NCBI GenBank assembly: GCA_016871855.1
Contig: VHBQ01000020.1
Location: 1-43,935 of the forward strand
Origin: Gemmatimonadota bacterium
GTDB taxonomy: Bacteria > Gemmatimonadota > Gemmatimonadetes > Gemmatimonadales > Gemmatimonadaceae
Direction of reading: 5' to 3'
DNA: 43,935 bases
In this document: piece after piece, positions 33,205 through 43,428 of the stretch
Numbering within the stretch: the stretch's first letter is position 1
Layout: every line of letters begins with the position of its first letter
Notes under the pieces: model-generated
Told to the model about the DNA's origin: nothing
The model's input: the letters and a program-made list of their open reading frames with translations, nothing else
The model's database searches: none
Made by a program: the position numbers and the translations under genes

Positions 33205-34572
33205 ATGACCGACCCCCGTCTAATGATCTCCGTCTCCGGCATTCGGGGACGTGTGGGCTTTGGCCTCTCGCCGGAGGTCGTGGCGCGGTACGCTGCCGCC
33301 TTCGGCGCGTGGGCGCTGCAGCAGGGCCACGGCACGTCCGTGGTGTTGGGACGTGATTCGCGGGTGTCCGGGCCGATGTTCCATGTCGTGGCCCGCGCCG
33401 CGCTCGAATCGGTGGGCGCCAGCGTCATCGACCTCGGCATCACGACGACGCCCACCCTGCAGATGGCGGTGGAGCACCATCACGCCGCCGGCGGACTCAA
33501 CATCACCGCCAGCCACAATCCCATCGAGTGGAACGCGCTGAAGTTCGTCGGGCACGACGGTCTCTTCCTCAACGCCGCCGACAACGCGGCGATGCGCGCG
33601 CTCATCGACGCCATACCGTACGCGACCTACGACCGGCTCGGCGCTACCCGCTTCGACGGCGAAGCGGTCGCCAGGCACATCGATGCGGTGCTTGCCCTGC
33701 CAATGATCGATGTCGCGGCCATCCGTGCGCGCAAGTTCCGCGTCGCCTACGATGCCTGCCGCGGGGCTGGGGGCAACGTCATTCCGCACCTGCTCGACCT
33801 CCTCGGGTGCGACATCGAGGCCATCGAACTCGAAGCAGACGGTCGCTTCCCGCGCCCGCCCGAGCCCGTCGCCGAGAACCTCGGTCCGCTCGCGGACTTG
33901 GTGAAGAAGACGGGCGCCGACATCGGATTCGCCACGGATCCGGATGTGGACCGCCTGTCGCTGGTGGACGAGACGGGGTCCGCAATTGGCGAGGACTACA
34001 CCCTCGCGCTCGCCTCACGTGTGGTACTCGCGCATCGCCCCGGCGTCGTCGTGACCAACCTCTCGACCAGTCAGGTCGTGGATGATCAGGCGGCCGAGTA
34101 CGGCTCCACGGTGCAGCGCGCGCCGGTGGGCGAGGTGAATGTCGCCCTCGCCATGCGCGCGGCCGGCGCGGTCGTCGGCGGCGAAGGGAACGGCGGCGTC
34201 ATTCTTCCCGAACTCCATCTCGGGCGCGACGCGCCACTCGGCGTGGCGCTCATCCTGCAGATGCTCGTGAACGCGCAGATGCCGCTCTCCGCGGTGGTCG
34301 CGAAGTACCCGCGGTACGCGATTATCAAGGACAAGCTCGACCGCCCCGCCGCCCCGTTGGACGCGGTGTACGCGGCCCTGCGCGAAGCGTTCCCCGACGC
34401 GGCCGCCGACACGCAGGATGGCCTACGACTGGGCTGGCCGGGGCGCTGGGTGCACATCCGCCCGTCGGGCACCGAGCCCATCGTGCGCGTGATCGCCGAG
34501 GCGGCCACCGCGGCTGAGGCGCGCGCGTTGATCGACCGGTCGCGCGCCCTGCTGGCGAAGCTCGCGCCCTAG
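33205..34572 (+). CDS. glmM: Phosphoglucosamine mutase/phosphomannomutase family enzyme
   Basis: 455 residues from ATG 33205; a longer upstream reading is repeat translation. The phosphoserine is Ser103 in TASHNPIEWN, the metal loop is DPDVDR (Asp245, 247, 249), the sugar-binding loop is GEGNGG, and the phosphate-binding loop RPSGTEPIVRV ends the protein. GlmM converts glucosamine-6-P to glucosamine-1-P. Being 22 bp upstream of glmS supports that role; the GEGNGG loop and the first lines (SVSGIRGRVG) are closer to archaeal-type or PMM/PGM members, so a broader specificity is possible. Confidence 0.85.
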   Translation: MTDPRLMISVSGIRGRVGFGLSPEVVARYAAAFGAWALQQGHGTSVVLGRDSRVSGPMFHVVARAALESVGASVIDLGITTTPTLQMAVEHHHAAGGLNITASHNPIEWNALKFVGHDGLFLNAADNAAMRALIDAIPYATYDRLGATRFDGEAVARHIDAVLALPMIDVAAIRARKFRVAYDACRGAGGNVIPHLLDLLGCDIEAIELEADGRFPRPPEPVAENLGPLADLVKKTGADIGFATDPDVDRLSLVDETGSAIGEDYTLALASRVVLAHRPGVVVTNLSTSQVVDDQAAEYGSTVQRAPVGEVNVALAMRAAGAVVGGEGNGGVILPELHLGRDAPLGVALILQMLVNAQMPLSAVVAKYPRYAIIKDKLDRPAAPLDAVYAALREAFPDAAADTQDGLRLGWPGRWVHIRPSGTEPIVRVIAEAATAAEARALIDRSRALLAKLAP

Positions 34573-34594
34573 ACTCGTTCCGGAGCCCCCCAAG

Positions 34595-36407
<1,813 letters not shown>

Positions 36408-36421
<14 letters not shown>

Positions 36422-37646
36422 GCGCCGCCGCGATCACCTTCGCGACGAACTCATCCAGCGCGCTCCCGGCAATCCACCGTGCCACGATCACGAGGTCCTG
36501 ATCGGGCGCCACGAGAACCACGTTGGTGCCGTTCCCCTCGTGCCAGAAGACGTTCTCCGGAACATTTGGCAGACGTTTGCGGCCGGTGTTGAGGAACCAG
36601 TTCATGTAGCCGTAGGTCGGCTGCGGGACGGTGGGAGTGAGCGATAGCCGCACCCACTCCTCGGAGAGGATGCGCTGGTCACCCCACACGCCGCGGCGCG
36701 CAGTGAGCAGGCCGAAGCGCGCCATGTCCCACGCGTTGATGAACAGCCCGCCGCCCCAGTGGCCGCCGCCGCTCACGACCTGCACCGGTCGTCCGTCGAG
36801 CGTGATCCACGCGTTGTCGTAGCCGTACCAGCGCCAAGTGCGCGACGCCCCGATGGGGCCCATCACGAACTCCTGCGCCACCTCGGGGAGCGGCCGCCGC
36901 CAGAGGTTGGTGGCGGCCAGCGCGAGCACATTCACGCGCACGTCGTTGTACTCGTACGCAGTGCCCGGCGCGTTCCGCGCGCGTGTGGTCCACGTATTCG
37001 GGTCCTGCGCGGGTCGGTCGGCCCATTCGGGCTTGCCCCACAGCGTCCCTTCCCAGTCGCTCGTCTGGCGCAGCAGGTCGTCCCACGTGATGGTGCGGTT
37101 GTGCGGCGTCTTCCACGCGTCGAAGAACATCGGCTCACCAAACCGCGTGCCGGGCTCGCTCGGTGCGCTGAGACGCAGGAGATACGTCGGCGCCTGCGAT
37201 TTCCAGACCGTGTCGCGCACGCTGGGCAGCAGGCCGCGGTCAAAGGCGGCGCCAACGGTGGCCGAGAGCAGGGACTTGGTGACCGAGTGGGTCATGTCCA
37301 CGCGGTCTGGCTCACCCCAGCTCGCGATTACATACCCGCCGCGCAGTACCACGCCGGTGGGCTCGCCCCGCGGCTTGAACGGACCGGTGCCCTGGCCGAA
37401 CGGCTCACGCCCGAAGGTGCGATAGTGGTTCTCCTCCATGTCGCGCGGCGCCTTGGTCTCGTTGCGGATGGCGAACGCGATGGCGTCGGCGAGTTTCGCG
37501 GAATCCACACCCATCGCGGCTGGCGTGCGGTGCTCCCAGACGGCGCCGGGGACGTAGGGCGTTGCGGGCGCCGAGCGCGGTCGTTTCTGGGCGGACGCAG
37601 GGAGCGCGACGACAAGCGCGAGGAGGAAGGGCAGGGAACTACTCAT
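36408..37646 (-). CDS. Exported serine hydrolase, beta-lactamase/class C-PBP fold
   Basis: 412 residues from ATG 37646, with a signal peptide ending near PASAQ. The SxxK motif is SVTKS (Ser121, Lys124); the second motif reads YND (Tyr233) in the position of the usual YSN; a glycine-rich GGGHWGGGLF and a C-terminal HEGNGTN (HxG) complete the active site. Family members are D,D-peptidases, esterases or beta-lactamases; substrate unknown. The last codons overlap the end of glmS on the other strand. A further 25 codons upstream are open but look untranslated. Confidence 0.85.
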
Positions 37647-37784
37647 TGAGAGACCCGGGCGGAGCGATTGGAAGCAGCGTGAGGGCGAGCCCACCACGCC
37701 TGAAAGTGCGCGCGGTGCCACGCGGCGCGCCAGCGAGCTGACGACAGGGAGCCAGCGCGATTGACCGCGCCGCGCCGCGACCGC

Positions 37785-38417
37785 CTACTGGATCCGCTCC
37801 GCCTTCAGCCGCGCGATCGCCACCCGCGCCCCCTCCGCCTCGCGCCCCTCGGGGAAGGTCTCGACGAATCGCCGCAGCTCCACCAGCGCGCGCCCGTGGT
37901 CGCCGTCGGGACGTAGGTGGATGTCGATGATCTTCTGCGAGGCGTAGCGCAGCGGCTCCTCGCGAAGTCCCGGAAGCCGCCGCACCTGCTCATAGAGTTC
38001 CAGCGCCGTGGCCGGATCGTTCATCTGCCGCAGTCGCAGGTCGGCCGCCCGCAGCAATGGCGACGGATTTCCAGGGCGCTCGCCAGCCACCTGCATCCAC
38101 GCGTCGAACGCTTCGGCGTACCGCTCCTGCACCTCGAGCGCCTCGATCTGCGAGTGCTGAGGGACGTACGTGCCTTCTGCGTCGGGGAGGATGATCTGCT
38201 TGGCCAACCGCTCGCCGCCGCCGAACAGCGCACGGGTGATCGCGCGGCCGGCGAGGAACCCCAGCGCGCCACCCACAAGCGGTGCCGCCCATAAGGGACC
38301 GCCAACCATGCCGGCGACGCGCATCAAAACGGCGAAGAAAGCCGCGATGACTCCCACATAGACGCCCTGCACGTTGCCGCCCTGGGCGAAGCGCAGCAGC
38401 CGATTCTCGTGCGACAT
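37785..38417 (-). CDS. Membrane protein with TPR-like cytoplasmic domain
   Basis: 210 residues. Two adjacent hydrophobic helices (about residues 19-55: [22 protein letters not shown] and [16 protein letters not shown]) are followed by a helical domain with TPR spacing: [42 protein letters not shown] and [24 protein letters not shown] proteins mediate protein contacts; no partner is obvious. It is divergent from dtd across 75 bp. Confidence 0.72.
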   Translation of the reverse strand: MSHENRLLRFAQGGNVQGVYVGVIAAFFAVLMRVAGMVGGPLWAAPLVGGALGFLAGRAITRALFGGGERLAKQIILPDAEGTYVPQHSQIEALEVQERYAEAFDAWMQVAGERPGNPSPLLRAADLRLRQMNDPATALELYEQVRRLPGLREEPLRYASQKIIDIHLRPDGDHGRALVELRRFVETFPEGREAEGARVAIARLKAERIQ

Positions 38418-38454
38418 GGCGCAATCATACCCGGAGGCGTCGGCGGAGACCAGC

Positions 38455-38477
38455 CGTGCCGCGCGGCGCGCGGCACG
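38455..38477 (+). terminator. Terminator-like hairpin in the dtd leader
   Basis: Perfect 10-bp stem CGTGCCGCGC/GCGCGGCACG with a GGC loop, followed after 5 bases by TTTTCTCT and then the dtd ATG at 38493. No plus-strand gene lies upstream for 2 kb, so simple termination is not its obvious purpose; an attenuator is possible. Confidence 0.5.
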
Positions 38478-38492
38478 CTAGGTTTTCTCTCC

Positions 38493-38930
38493 ATGCGAGT
38501 GCTCTTGCAGCGGGTGTCACGCGCCGAGGTGCGCGTCGGCGAGCGGGTAACCGGGGCCATCGGCCGCGGCTTCCTGCTCCTCATCGGCTTCACGCACGCC
38601 GACGGCGAGGCCAACGCGGCGTGGATGGCCGAGAAGGTCGCCGGCCTGCGGCTCTTTGCCGACGCCGAAGGGAAGATGAACCTCGGCCTCGAAGAGGTGG
38701 ACGGCGCGGTGTTGGTGGTGAGCCAGTTCACGCTCTACGGCGACGCGCAGAAGGGACGCCGGCCGTCGTTCATTGATGCGGCGCGTCCCGAGCAGGCGAT
38801 TCCGCTGTACGAGCGGTTTGTCGCGATGCTCCGCGAGCGCGGGCTCCGCGTGGAGACCGGCGAGTTCGGCGCGATGATGGACGTGGAGTTGGTGAACGAC
38901 GGTCCCGTGACGCTCTGGCTCGAGCGATGA
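38493..38930 (+). CDS. dtd: D-aminoacyl-tRNA deacylase
   Basis: 145 residues from ATG 38493, standard DTD length. The catalytic SQFTLYGD motif and the C-terminal NDGPVT motif (the cross-subunit Gly-Pro motif) are intact, and the N-terminus [15 protein letters not shown] is typical. It hydrolyses D-amino acids or glycine mischarged on tRNA. Its stop overlaps the maf start (ATGA), so the two are co-translated. Confidence 0.96.
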   Translation: MRVLLQRVSRAEVRVGERVTGAIGRGFLLLIGFTHADGEANAAWMAEKVAGLRLFADAEGKMNLGLEEVDGAVLVVSQFTLYGDAQKGRRPSFIDAARPEQAIPLYERFVAMLRERGLRVETGEFGAMMDVELVNDGPVTLWLER

Positions 38931-39553
38931 ACGCCGCCACGACAGCCGCCGCTGGCGCGCCGTTCCGCGTCATCCTCGCTTCGGCCTCGCCGCGCCGGCG
39001 CGAACTGCTCACCTTGGTGGGGATTCCGCACGAGGTGCGTCCGGCCGACATCGACGAGTCCGTGCTCCCCGGCGAGCAACCAGCGCCGCACGCCGAACGG
39101 CTCGCGCGCGCCAAGGCGCATACGCTCGCTGAGCGGCACGGCGACGCCGTGGTCATCGCGGCGGACACCATTGTGGTGCTCGACGGCGAGATTCTCGGCA
39201 AGCCGCGCGACGGGGCGCACGCCGCGGCGATGCTGCGGCGGCTCGCCGGGCGTGAGCACACCGTGTTTACGGCCATCGCCGTGGCGCGCGGCGCGCACAC
39301 GGAGAGCGCGGTGGAAGGCGTCCGCGTCTGGTTCCGGGCGCTTGGTGACGAGGAGATCGAGGCGTACATCGCCACCGGCGAGCCGATGGACAAGGCCGGC
39401 GCCTACGGGATTCAGGGGTACGGCGCGACGATCGTGGAGCGCGTGGACGGCGACTACTTCAGCGTGATGGGGCTCGGGCTGCGCCGCCTCGTGGAGCTGC
39501 TCGCGCGCGTGGGGGTCCGCTATGAGTTCGGCGCGGGCGTGCGCGAGGGCTAG
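38927..39553 (+). CDS. maf: Maf-family nucleotide pyrophosphatase
   Basis: 208 residues. Signature [17 protein letters not shown], then [17 protein letters not shown] and GAYGIQGYG with the catalytic Asp region all match Maf/YhdE. Members hydrolyse dTTP, UTP or modified nucleotides and also affect cell division. The stop TAG (39551-39553) shares a CTAG with the stop of the convergent nsrR-type gene. Confidence 0.94.
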   Translation: MNAATTAAAGAPFRVILASASPRRRELLTLVGIPHEVRPADIDESVLPGEQPAPHAERLARAKAHTLAERHGDAVVIAADTIVVLDGEILGKPRDGAHAAAMLRRLAGREHTVFTAIAVARGAHTESAVEGVRVWFRALGDEEIEAYIATGEPMDKAGAYGIQGYGATIVERVDGDYFSVMGLGLRRLVELLARVGVRYEFGAGVREG

Positions 39554-39981
39554 GCGATCAGCAGCTTGACCAGCCGACGCGGGGAGCGCGTGAAGTCCTC
39601 GAGCGTGTAGCGGTCGAGCACCTCGAGGAACGCCTTCAGGGCCTCGTCGAGAGCCGGCGCCAGTCCACAGGACGGCGCAATCGGGCAGGTGTTCGTGTGC
39701 TCGTCGAAGCACTCCACCAGCCGGAAGTTCTCCTCGGTCTGCCGGACGACGGCGCCGACGTTGATCTGCTTCGGCTCGACGATCAAGCGCACGCCGCCGC
39801 CGCGTCCGCGCATCGTCTCCACGTACCCGAGGTGCGCGAGCCGCTGGACGACCTTGACCAGATGGTCCTCGGACAGGGCCATGCGCCGCGCGATGGTGCC
39901 GACGGTCTCCGTCTGCCCCGGGTGCAGGGCGAGATAGGTGAGGCAGCGGAGCGCGTTGTCGGTGAACCGAGTCAGGTGCAT
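39550..39981 (-). CDS. nsrR: Rrf2-family regulator, NsrR-type Fe-S nitric oxide sensor
   Basis: 143 residues from ATG 39981. The winged helix (MHLTRFTDNALRCLTYLA to LGYVETMRGRGGGVRL) is followed by three cysteines, Cys91, Cys99 and Cys105, in CFDEHTNTCPIAPSCGL, the pattern that binds a nitric-oxide-sensitive Fe-S cluster in NsrR. Divergent placement from the nosZ cluster (250 bp between starts) suggests it controls nos genes and itself. IscR-type sensing is less likely because of the cysteine spacing and context. Confidence 0.88.
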   Translation of the reverse strand: MHLTRFTDNALRCLTYLALHPGQTETVGTIARRMALSEDHLVKVVQRLAHLGYVETMRGRGGGVRLIVEPKQINVGAVVRQTEENFRLVECFDEHTNTCPIAPSCGLAPALDEALKAFLEVLDRYTLEDFTRSPRRLVKLLIA

Positions 39982-40057
39982 GTGCGGCGGCCTCGAGGCG
40001 CGCGGAAAGATGCGGGAAGGATACCGGAAAAGCGGCAACGCTCGGCATCGGACTTCT

Positions 40058-40087
40058 TCCGGACACGGGAGGGGTTGAATCCGGACA
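40058..40087. promoter_or_regulatory. Direct TCCGGACA pair in the nsrR-nosZ intergenic region
   Basis: TCCGGACA at 40058-40065 and 40080-40087, 22 bp apart (two DNA turns). The second is flanked by TGAA and TTTCA, giving an imperfect palindrome (GAATCC-GGACA-GGATTTC). Candidate operator for the NsrR-type or another regulator. Confidence 0.4.
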
Positions 40088-40146
40088 GGATTTCAGTAGG
40101 ATTCCCGACTGTTGGGGTGAAGCAACTATGAGCACTTTCTGAAACC

Positions 40147-40161
40147 GGTATTCATTATACC
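40147..40161. promoter_or_regulatory. AT-rich palindrome upstream of nosZ
   Basis: GGTAT-TCATT-ATACC, a perfect 5-bp inverted repeat in the only AT-rich island of the region, 70 bp before nosZ. It may be the nosZ promoter core or a regulator site. ATACCGGAAA (40021-40030) and AAACCGGTAT (40142-40151) form a further distant inverted pair. Confidence 0.4.
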
Positions 40162-40231
40162 ACATACGCGAACGCGCCGTCCACCCACCCCGCTGGTTCG
40201 TCTCCCCACCTTCGTTCCTCGAGGCCTATCA

Positions 40232-42232
40232 ATGGTCAAGTTCCCCTCGATTCGCACCCTCGCCGGCGCTGGCGTGATCGCGTCGGCGGCGCTCCTCGCC
40301 TTTGCCTGCGCCAAGCGTCCGTCGAGCGCGGGCTTGGTTGGGACCGATGCCGCGAAGGCGGTGTACGTCGCTCCCGGCCAGCATGACGAGTTCTACGCGT
40401 TCATGTCCGGCGGCTTCAACGGCCAGATCGGCATCTACGGCCTCCCCTCGGGGCGCCGGCTCAAGACCATCCCGGTCTTCTCGCAGTATCCGGAGAACGG
40501 CTACGGCTACAGCGAAGAGACGAAGCCGATGCTGAACACGACCTACGGCTTCATCCCGTGGGACGACACGCACCACCCGGCGCTGTCGCAGACCAACGGC
40601 GAGGACGACGGCCGCTGGATCTTCATTAATGCCAACAACACGCCGCGCGTGGCGCGCATTGACCTGACGCGCTTCGAAACCGAGGAGATCCTCGAGATCC
40701 CGAACGCGGGCGGCAATCACGGCTCGCCGTTCGTCACGCAGAACACGGAGTACCTGGTCGCCTCCACCCGCTTCTCGGTGCCGGTGCCGAACGCCGATGT
40801 GCCGATCAGCGAGTTCAAGAAGCACTTCAAGGGGCAGATCTCGTTCATCAAGGCGGACGAGCCGGGCAAGATGCGCGTCGCGTTCCAGATGATCATGCCG
40901 GGCTTCAGCTACGACCTCGCCCGCTCCGGCAAGGGAGCGAGCAACGGCTGGATGTTCCTCTCGATGTACAACACCGAGCAGGCCTATTCGCTGCTCGAGG
41001 TCAATGCCTCGCAGAACGACAAGGACTTCGTGGCCGCGGTCAACTGGAAGGCCATCGAGGCGTGCGCGCAGAAGGGGATCGTGAAGAACGTGCCCGCCTC
41101 CTACGTCCACAACTACACGGACGAGTTCACGCGCGAGGCGAAGAGCACCACCCTCACGTCGGTGCCGCAGTTCCAGGCCAAGGACTGCCCGGGTGCGGTC
41201 TACTTCATGCCGACCCCGAAGTCGCCGCACGGCGCTGACGTGGATCCGACGGGCGAGTACATCGTGGCCGGCGGCAAGCTGGCGTCGGTGATCCCGGTGC
41301 ACTCGTTCTCCAAGATGCTGAAGGCCATCGAGGCGAAGGCGTTCGAGGGCGAGATCGAGGGAATCCCGGTGCTGAAGTACGACGCGACGCTTGCCGGCGA
41401 GGTCAAGAACCCGGGCCTCGGCCCCCTGCACACCGAGTTCGACGGCAAGGGGTACGGCTACACCTCGTTCTTCATCTCGTCCGAGGTGGTGAAGTGGAAG
41501 CTCGGCACCTGGGAGGTGGTGGACCGCGTCCCGACCTACTACTCGGTCGGCCACCTGATGATCCCCGGCGGCGGCACGATGAAGCCGAACGCGAAGTACC
41601 TGGTCGCGATGAACAAGATCACCAAGGACCGTTACCTGCCGACGGGCCCGGAACTGACTCAGAGCGCCCAGCTGTATGACATCTCGGGCGACAAGATGAA
41701 GCTCCTCCTCGACTTCCCGACCGAAGGCGAGCCGCACTACGCCCAGGCGATCGAGGCGAAGAAGATCAAGGACAAGCAGGTCAAGTTCTTCAAGCTGGCC
41801 GAGAACAAGGCGTCGCGCGTGGCGCGCACGGAGAAGGAGACCGGCGTGAGCCGCGAGGGGCGCCGCGTTCACGTCCGGATGACCGCGATTCGTTCGCACT
41901 TCGCCCCCGACAACATCGAGGGCGTGCAGGTGGGGGACACGGTGCTCTTCCATGTCACCAATCTCGAGCAGGACTGGGACGTCCCGCACGGCTTCACGAT
42001 CATGGGCGCCACCAGCGGCGAGCTGCTGATCATGCCGGGCGAGACCCGCACGCTGCGCTGGGTGCCGACCAAGGTGGGCGTGTACCCGATGTACTGCACT
42101 GACTTCTGCTCGGCGCTGCATCAGGAAATGCAGGGGTACGTGCGCGTCTCGGCGCGTGGAAGCAACGTCGCCTTGAGCGGCGTGACCTCCAGGCCCCAGC
42201 CGGCGCGGAAGGCCGAAGGACCCAAGCAGTAG
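40232..42232 (+). CDS. nosZ: Nitrous-oxide reductase, Sec-exported clade II type
   Basis: 666 residues. A Sec-type signal with no twin-arginine motif ends in ALLAFAC (Cys26), a weak lipobox. The seven-bladed propeller supplies CuZ ligands, starting with the DDTHHP motif, and VHNY and PKSPHGADVDP later. The C-terminal cupredoxin domain has the CuA site CTDFCSALHQEM (Cys622, Cys626, His630, Met633) plus VPHGF. It reduces N2O to N2 in the periplasm. Lack of a Tat signal and the downstream nosB-like gene mark the clade II form, common in non-denitrifying soil bacteria. Confidence 0.97.
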   Translation: MVKFPSIRTLAGAGVIASAALLAFACAKRPSSAGLVGTDAAKAVYVAPGQHDEFYAFMSGGFNGQIGIYGLPSGRRLKTIPVFSQYPENGYGYSEETKPMLNTTYGFIPWDDTHHPALSQTNGEDDGRWIFINANNTPRVARIDLTRFETEEILEIPNAGGNHGSPFVTQNTEYLVASTRFSVPVPNADVPISEFKKHFKGQISFIKADEPGKMRVAFQMIMPGFSYDLARSGKGASNGWMFLSMYNTEQAYSLLEVNASQNDKDFVAAVNWKAIEACAQKGIVKNVPASYVHNYTDEFTREAKSTTLTSVPQFQAKDCPGAVYFMPTPKSPHGADVDPTGEYIVAGGKLASVIPVHSFSKMLKAIEAKAFEGEIEGIPVLKYDATLAGEVKNPGLGPLHTEFDGKGYGYTSFFISSEVVKWKLGTWEVVDRVPTYYSVGHLMIPGGGTMKPNAKYLVAMNKITKDRYLPTGPELTQSAQLYDISGDKMKLLLDFPTEGEPHYAQAIEAKKIKDKQVKFFKLAENKASRVARTEKETGVSREGRRVHVRMTAIRSHFAPDNIEGVQVGDTVLFHVTNLEQDWDVPHGFTIMGATSGELLIMPGETRTLRWVPTKVGVYPMYCTDFCSALHQEMQGYVRVSARGSNVALSGVTSRPQPARKAEGPKQ

Positions 42233-42299
42233 CAGGACCGGCTTGGGGGCGCGGCGGTCCCGTCGCCCGCCCCCCGGCCGCCCTTCGCCGACGCGAGAT

Positions 42300-42334
42300 C
42301 TCCCGTCGTCCGTCTCCCCTCTCCCGTCTGCCCT
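42300..42334 (+). repeat. Degenerate heptad tract upstream of the nosB-like gene
   Basis: Five variant units: CTCCCGT, CGTCCGT, CTCCCCT, CTCCCGT, CTGCCCT, ending 3 bp before the GTG start. C-rich in the coding sense like other pre-start tracts. The 65 bp between the nosZ stop and this tract are GC-rich with an imperfect hairpin. Confidence 0.75.
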
Positions 42335-42337
42335 CAC

Positions 42338-42937
42338 GTGCCCAAGTCCGCCCGAATTCTCGTCGCCGTCGCCGCGCTGCTGATGAGCGCCGGCTTCGTC
42401 CTGCCGCTCTGGCGCGTGGACCTCATCGCGCCGCAGTACCCGGAAGGGCTGGGGATGCTCATTCGCGTGAACACCGTGGAGGGCGTGAAAGAGCAGGACC
42501 TGAACAGCATCAACAACCTGAATCACTACATCGGAATGAAGCGCATCGAACCCGATGCGATCCCCGAGTTGGAGTACATGCCGGCGATCCTCGGCGCGCT
42601 TGTGGTGACGGCGCTTGGGGTGGCGGCACTGGGCAAGCGTCCCGTGCTCTACGTCTGGACGGCCTTGTTGGGCGCCGTGCAGGCCGCTGGCCTCTACGAC
42701 TACTGGAAGTGGGGCTACGAGTACGGCCACGATCTCGACGTCGAGACGGCGATCATCAAGATCCCGGATATGACGTACCAGCCGCCGCTCATCGGCTCGA
42801 AGCAGCTGCTCAACTTCGTCGCTACCTCGTGGCCAGCTTCCGGCGGTTGGGCGCTGATCCTCGCCACGGTCCTGGTGGGCGTCGCCGTCTGGCAGACGGT
42901 GAAGCAGCGGAAGGCCGCGTCGGCAGCCACCACGTAG
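42338..42937 (+). CDS. Membrane protein of the clade II nos cluster (NosB-like)
   Basis: 199 residues, GTG start. About four transmembrane helices (residues 6-24, 82-98, 102-120 and 168-188) with an exported loop after the first. The segment VDLIAPQYPEGLGMLI and NLNHYIGMKRI are hallmarks of the small membrane protein that follows nosZ in clade II clusters. Its role in N2O reduction is not defined; involvement in electron or copper delivery is speculation. The adjacent nosL follows after 32 bp of heptad repeats. Confidence 0.75.
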   Translation: MPKSARILVAVAALLMSAGFVLPLWRVDLIAPQYPEGLGMLIRVNTVEGVKEQDLNSINNLNHYIGMKRIEPDAIPELEYMPAILGALVVTALGVAALGKRPVLYVWTALLGAVQAAGLYDYWKWGYEYGHDLDVETAIIKIPDMTYQPPLIGSKQLLNFVATSWPASGGWALILATVLVGVAVWQTVKQRKAASAATT

Positions 42938-42942
42938 CGTCC

Positions 42943-42970
42943 ACCGTCTACCGTCCACCGTCCACCCTCA
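42943..42970 (+). repeat. Heptad tract reaching the nosL start codon
   Basis: Units ACCGTCT, ACCGTCC, ACCGTCC, ACCCTCA; the last A is the first base of the nosL ATG. It fills the gap between the nosB-like stop and nosL. Confidence 0.92.
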
Positions 42971-43428
42971 TGCGCCTCGTCCCCCCGCGTCGCTTCGCCC
43001 TCCTCGCCCTCGCGCTCGCGCTCTCCGCGTGCCGCGCTCGCGAGCCCGAGCCCATCGTCCTGAACGAGGACCAGTGCGGCTACTGCCGCATGACCATCTC
43101 CGACTCGCGCTTCGGCGGCGAGGCCGTGCTCCCCACCGGGCGCGTGCTGAAGTTCGACGCGCCGGAGTGCATGCTCTCGTGGGCGCGCGCCACGCCCCCG
43201 GAGCAGCGCGGCGACCTGTACATCATCGACCTGCAACATCCGGGCACCTTCGTCCCCGTAGCGACCGCTGGATTCCTGCAGGGCGTCTCAATGAAGGGGC
43301 CGATGGGCGGTTCCATCGTCGGCTTTGAGAACCCGAAGAAAGCCGAGGAGCAGCGCACGATGCTTGGCGGGGCGCTGCGCACGTGGGGCGAGCTGCTGGC
43401 CGACACGGCGACGGCGGGGCACCACTAG
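42970..43428 (+). CDS. nosL: Copper-binding lipoprotein NosL
   Basis: 152 residues. A lipoprotein signal with lipobox LSAC (Cys21) is followed by the Cu(I)-binding region EDQCGYCRMTI (Cys36, Cys39, Met41) and FDAPECML, as in NosL. It delivers copper to NosZ during CuZ assembly with NosDFY. No ribosome-binding site is visible, because the heptad repeat runs into the start codon. Its TAG overlaps the nosD GTG (TAGTG). Confidence 0.93.
   Translation: MRLVPPRRFALLALALALSACRAREPEPIVLNEDQCGYCRMTISDSRFGGEAVLPTGRVLKFDAPECMLSWARATPPEQRGDLYIIDLQHPGTFVPVATAGFLQGVSMKGPMGGSIVGFENPKKAEEQRTMLGGALRTWGELLADTATAGHH

Noticed and set aside
40147..40161. FNR/CRP box upstream of nosZ
   Set aside because: The palindrome GGTAT-N5-ATACC does not match TTGAT-N4-ATCAA, so it is kept only as an unnamed palindrome.
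40229..42958. 909-codon minus-strand open frame opposite nosZ
   Set aside because: Antisense shadow of nosZ and its neighbour; composition is His/Arg/Val-rich and no domain is recognisable.
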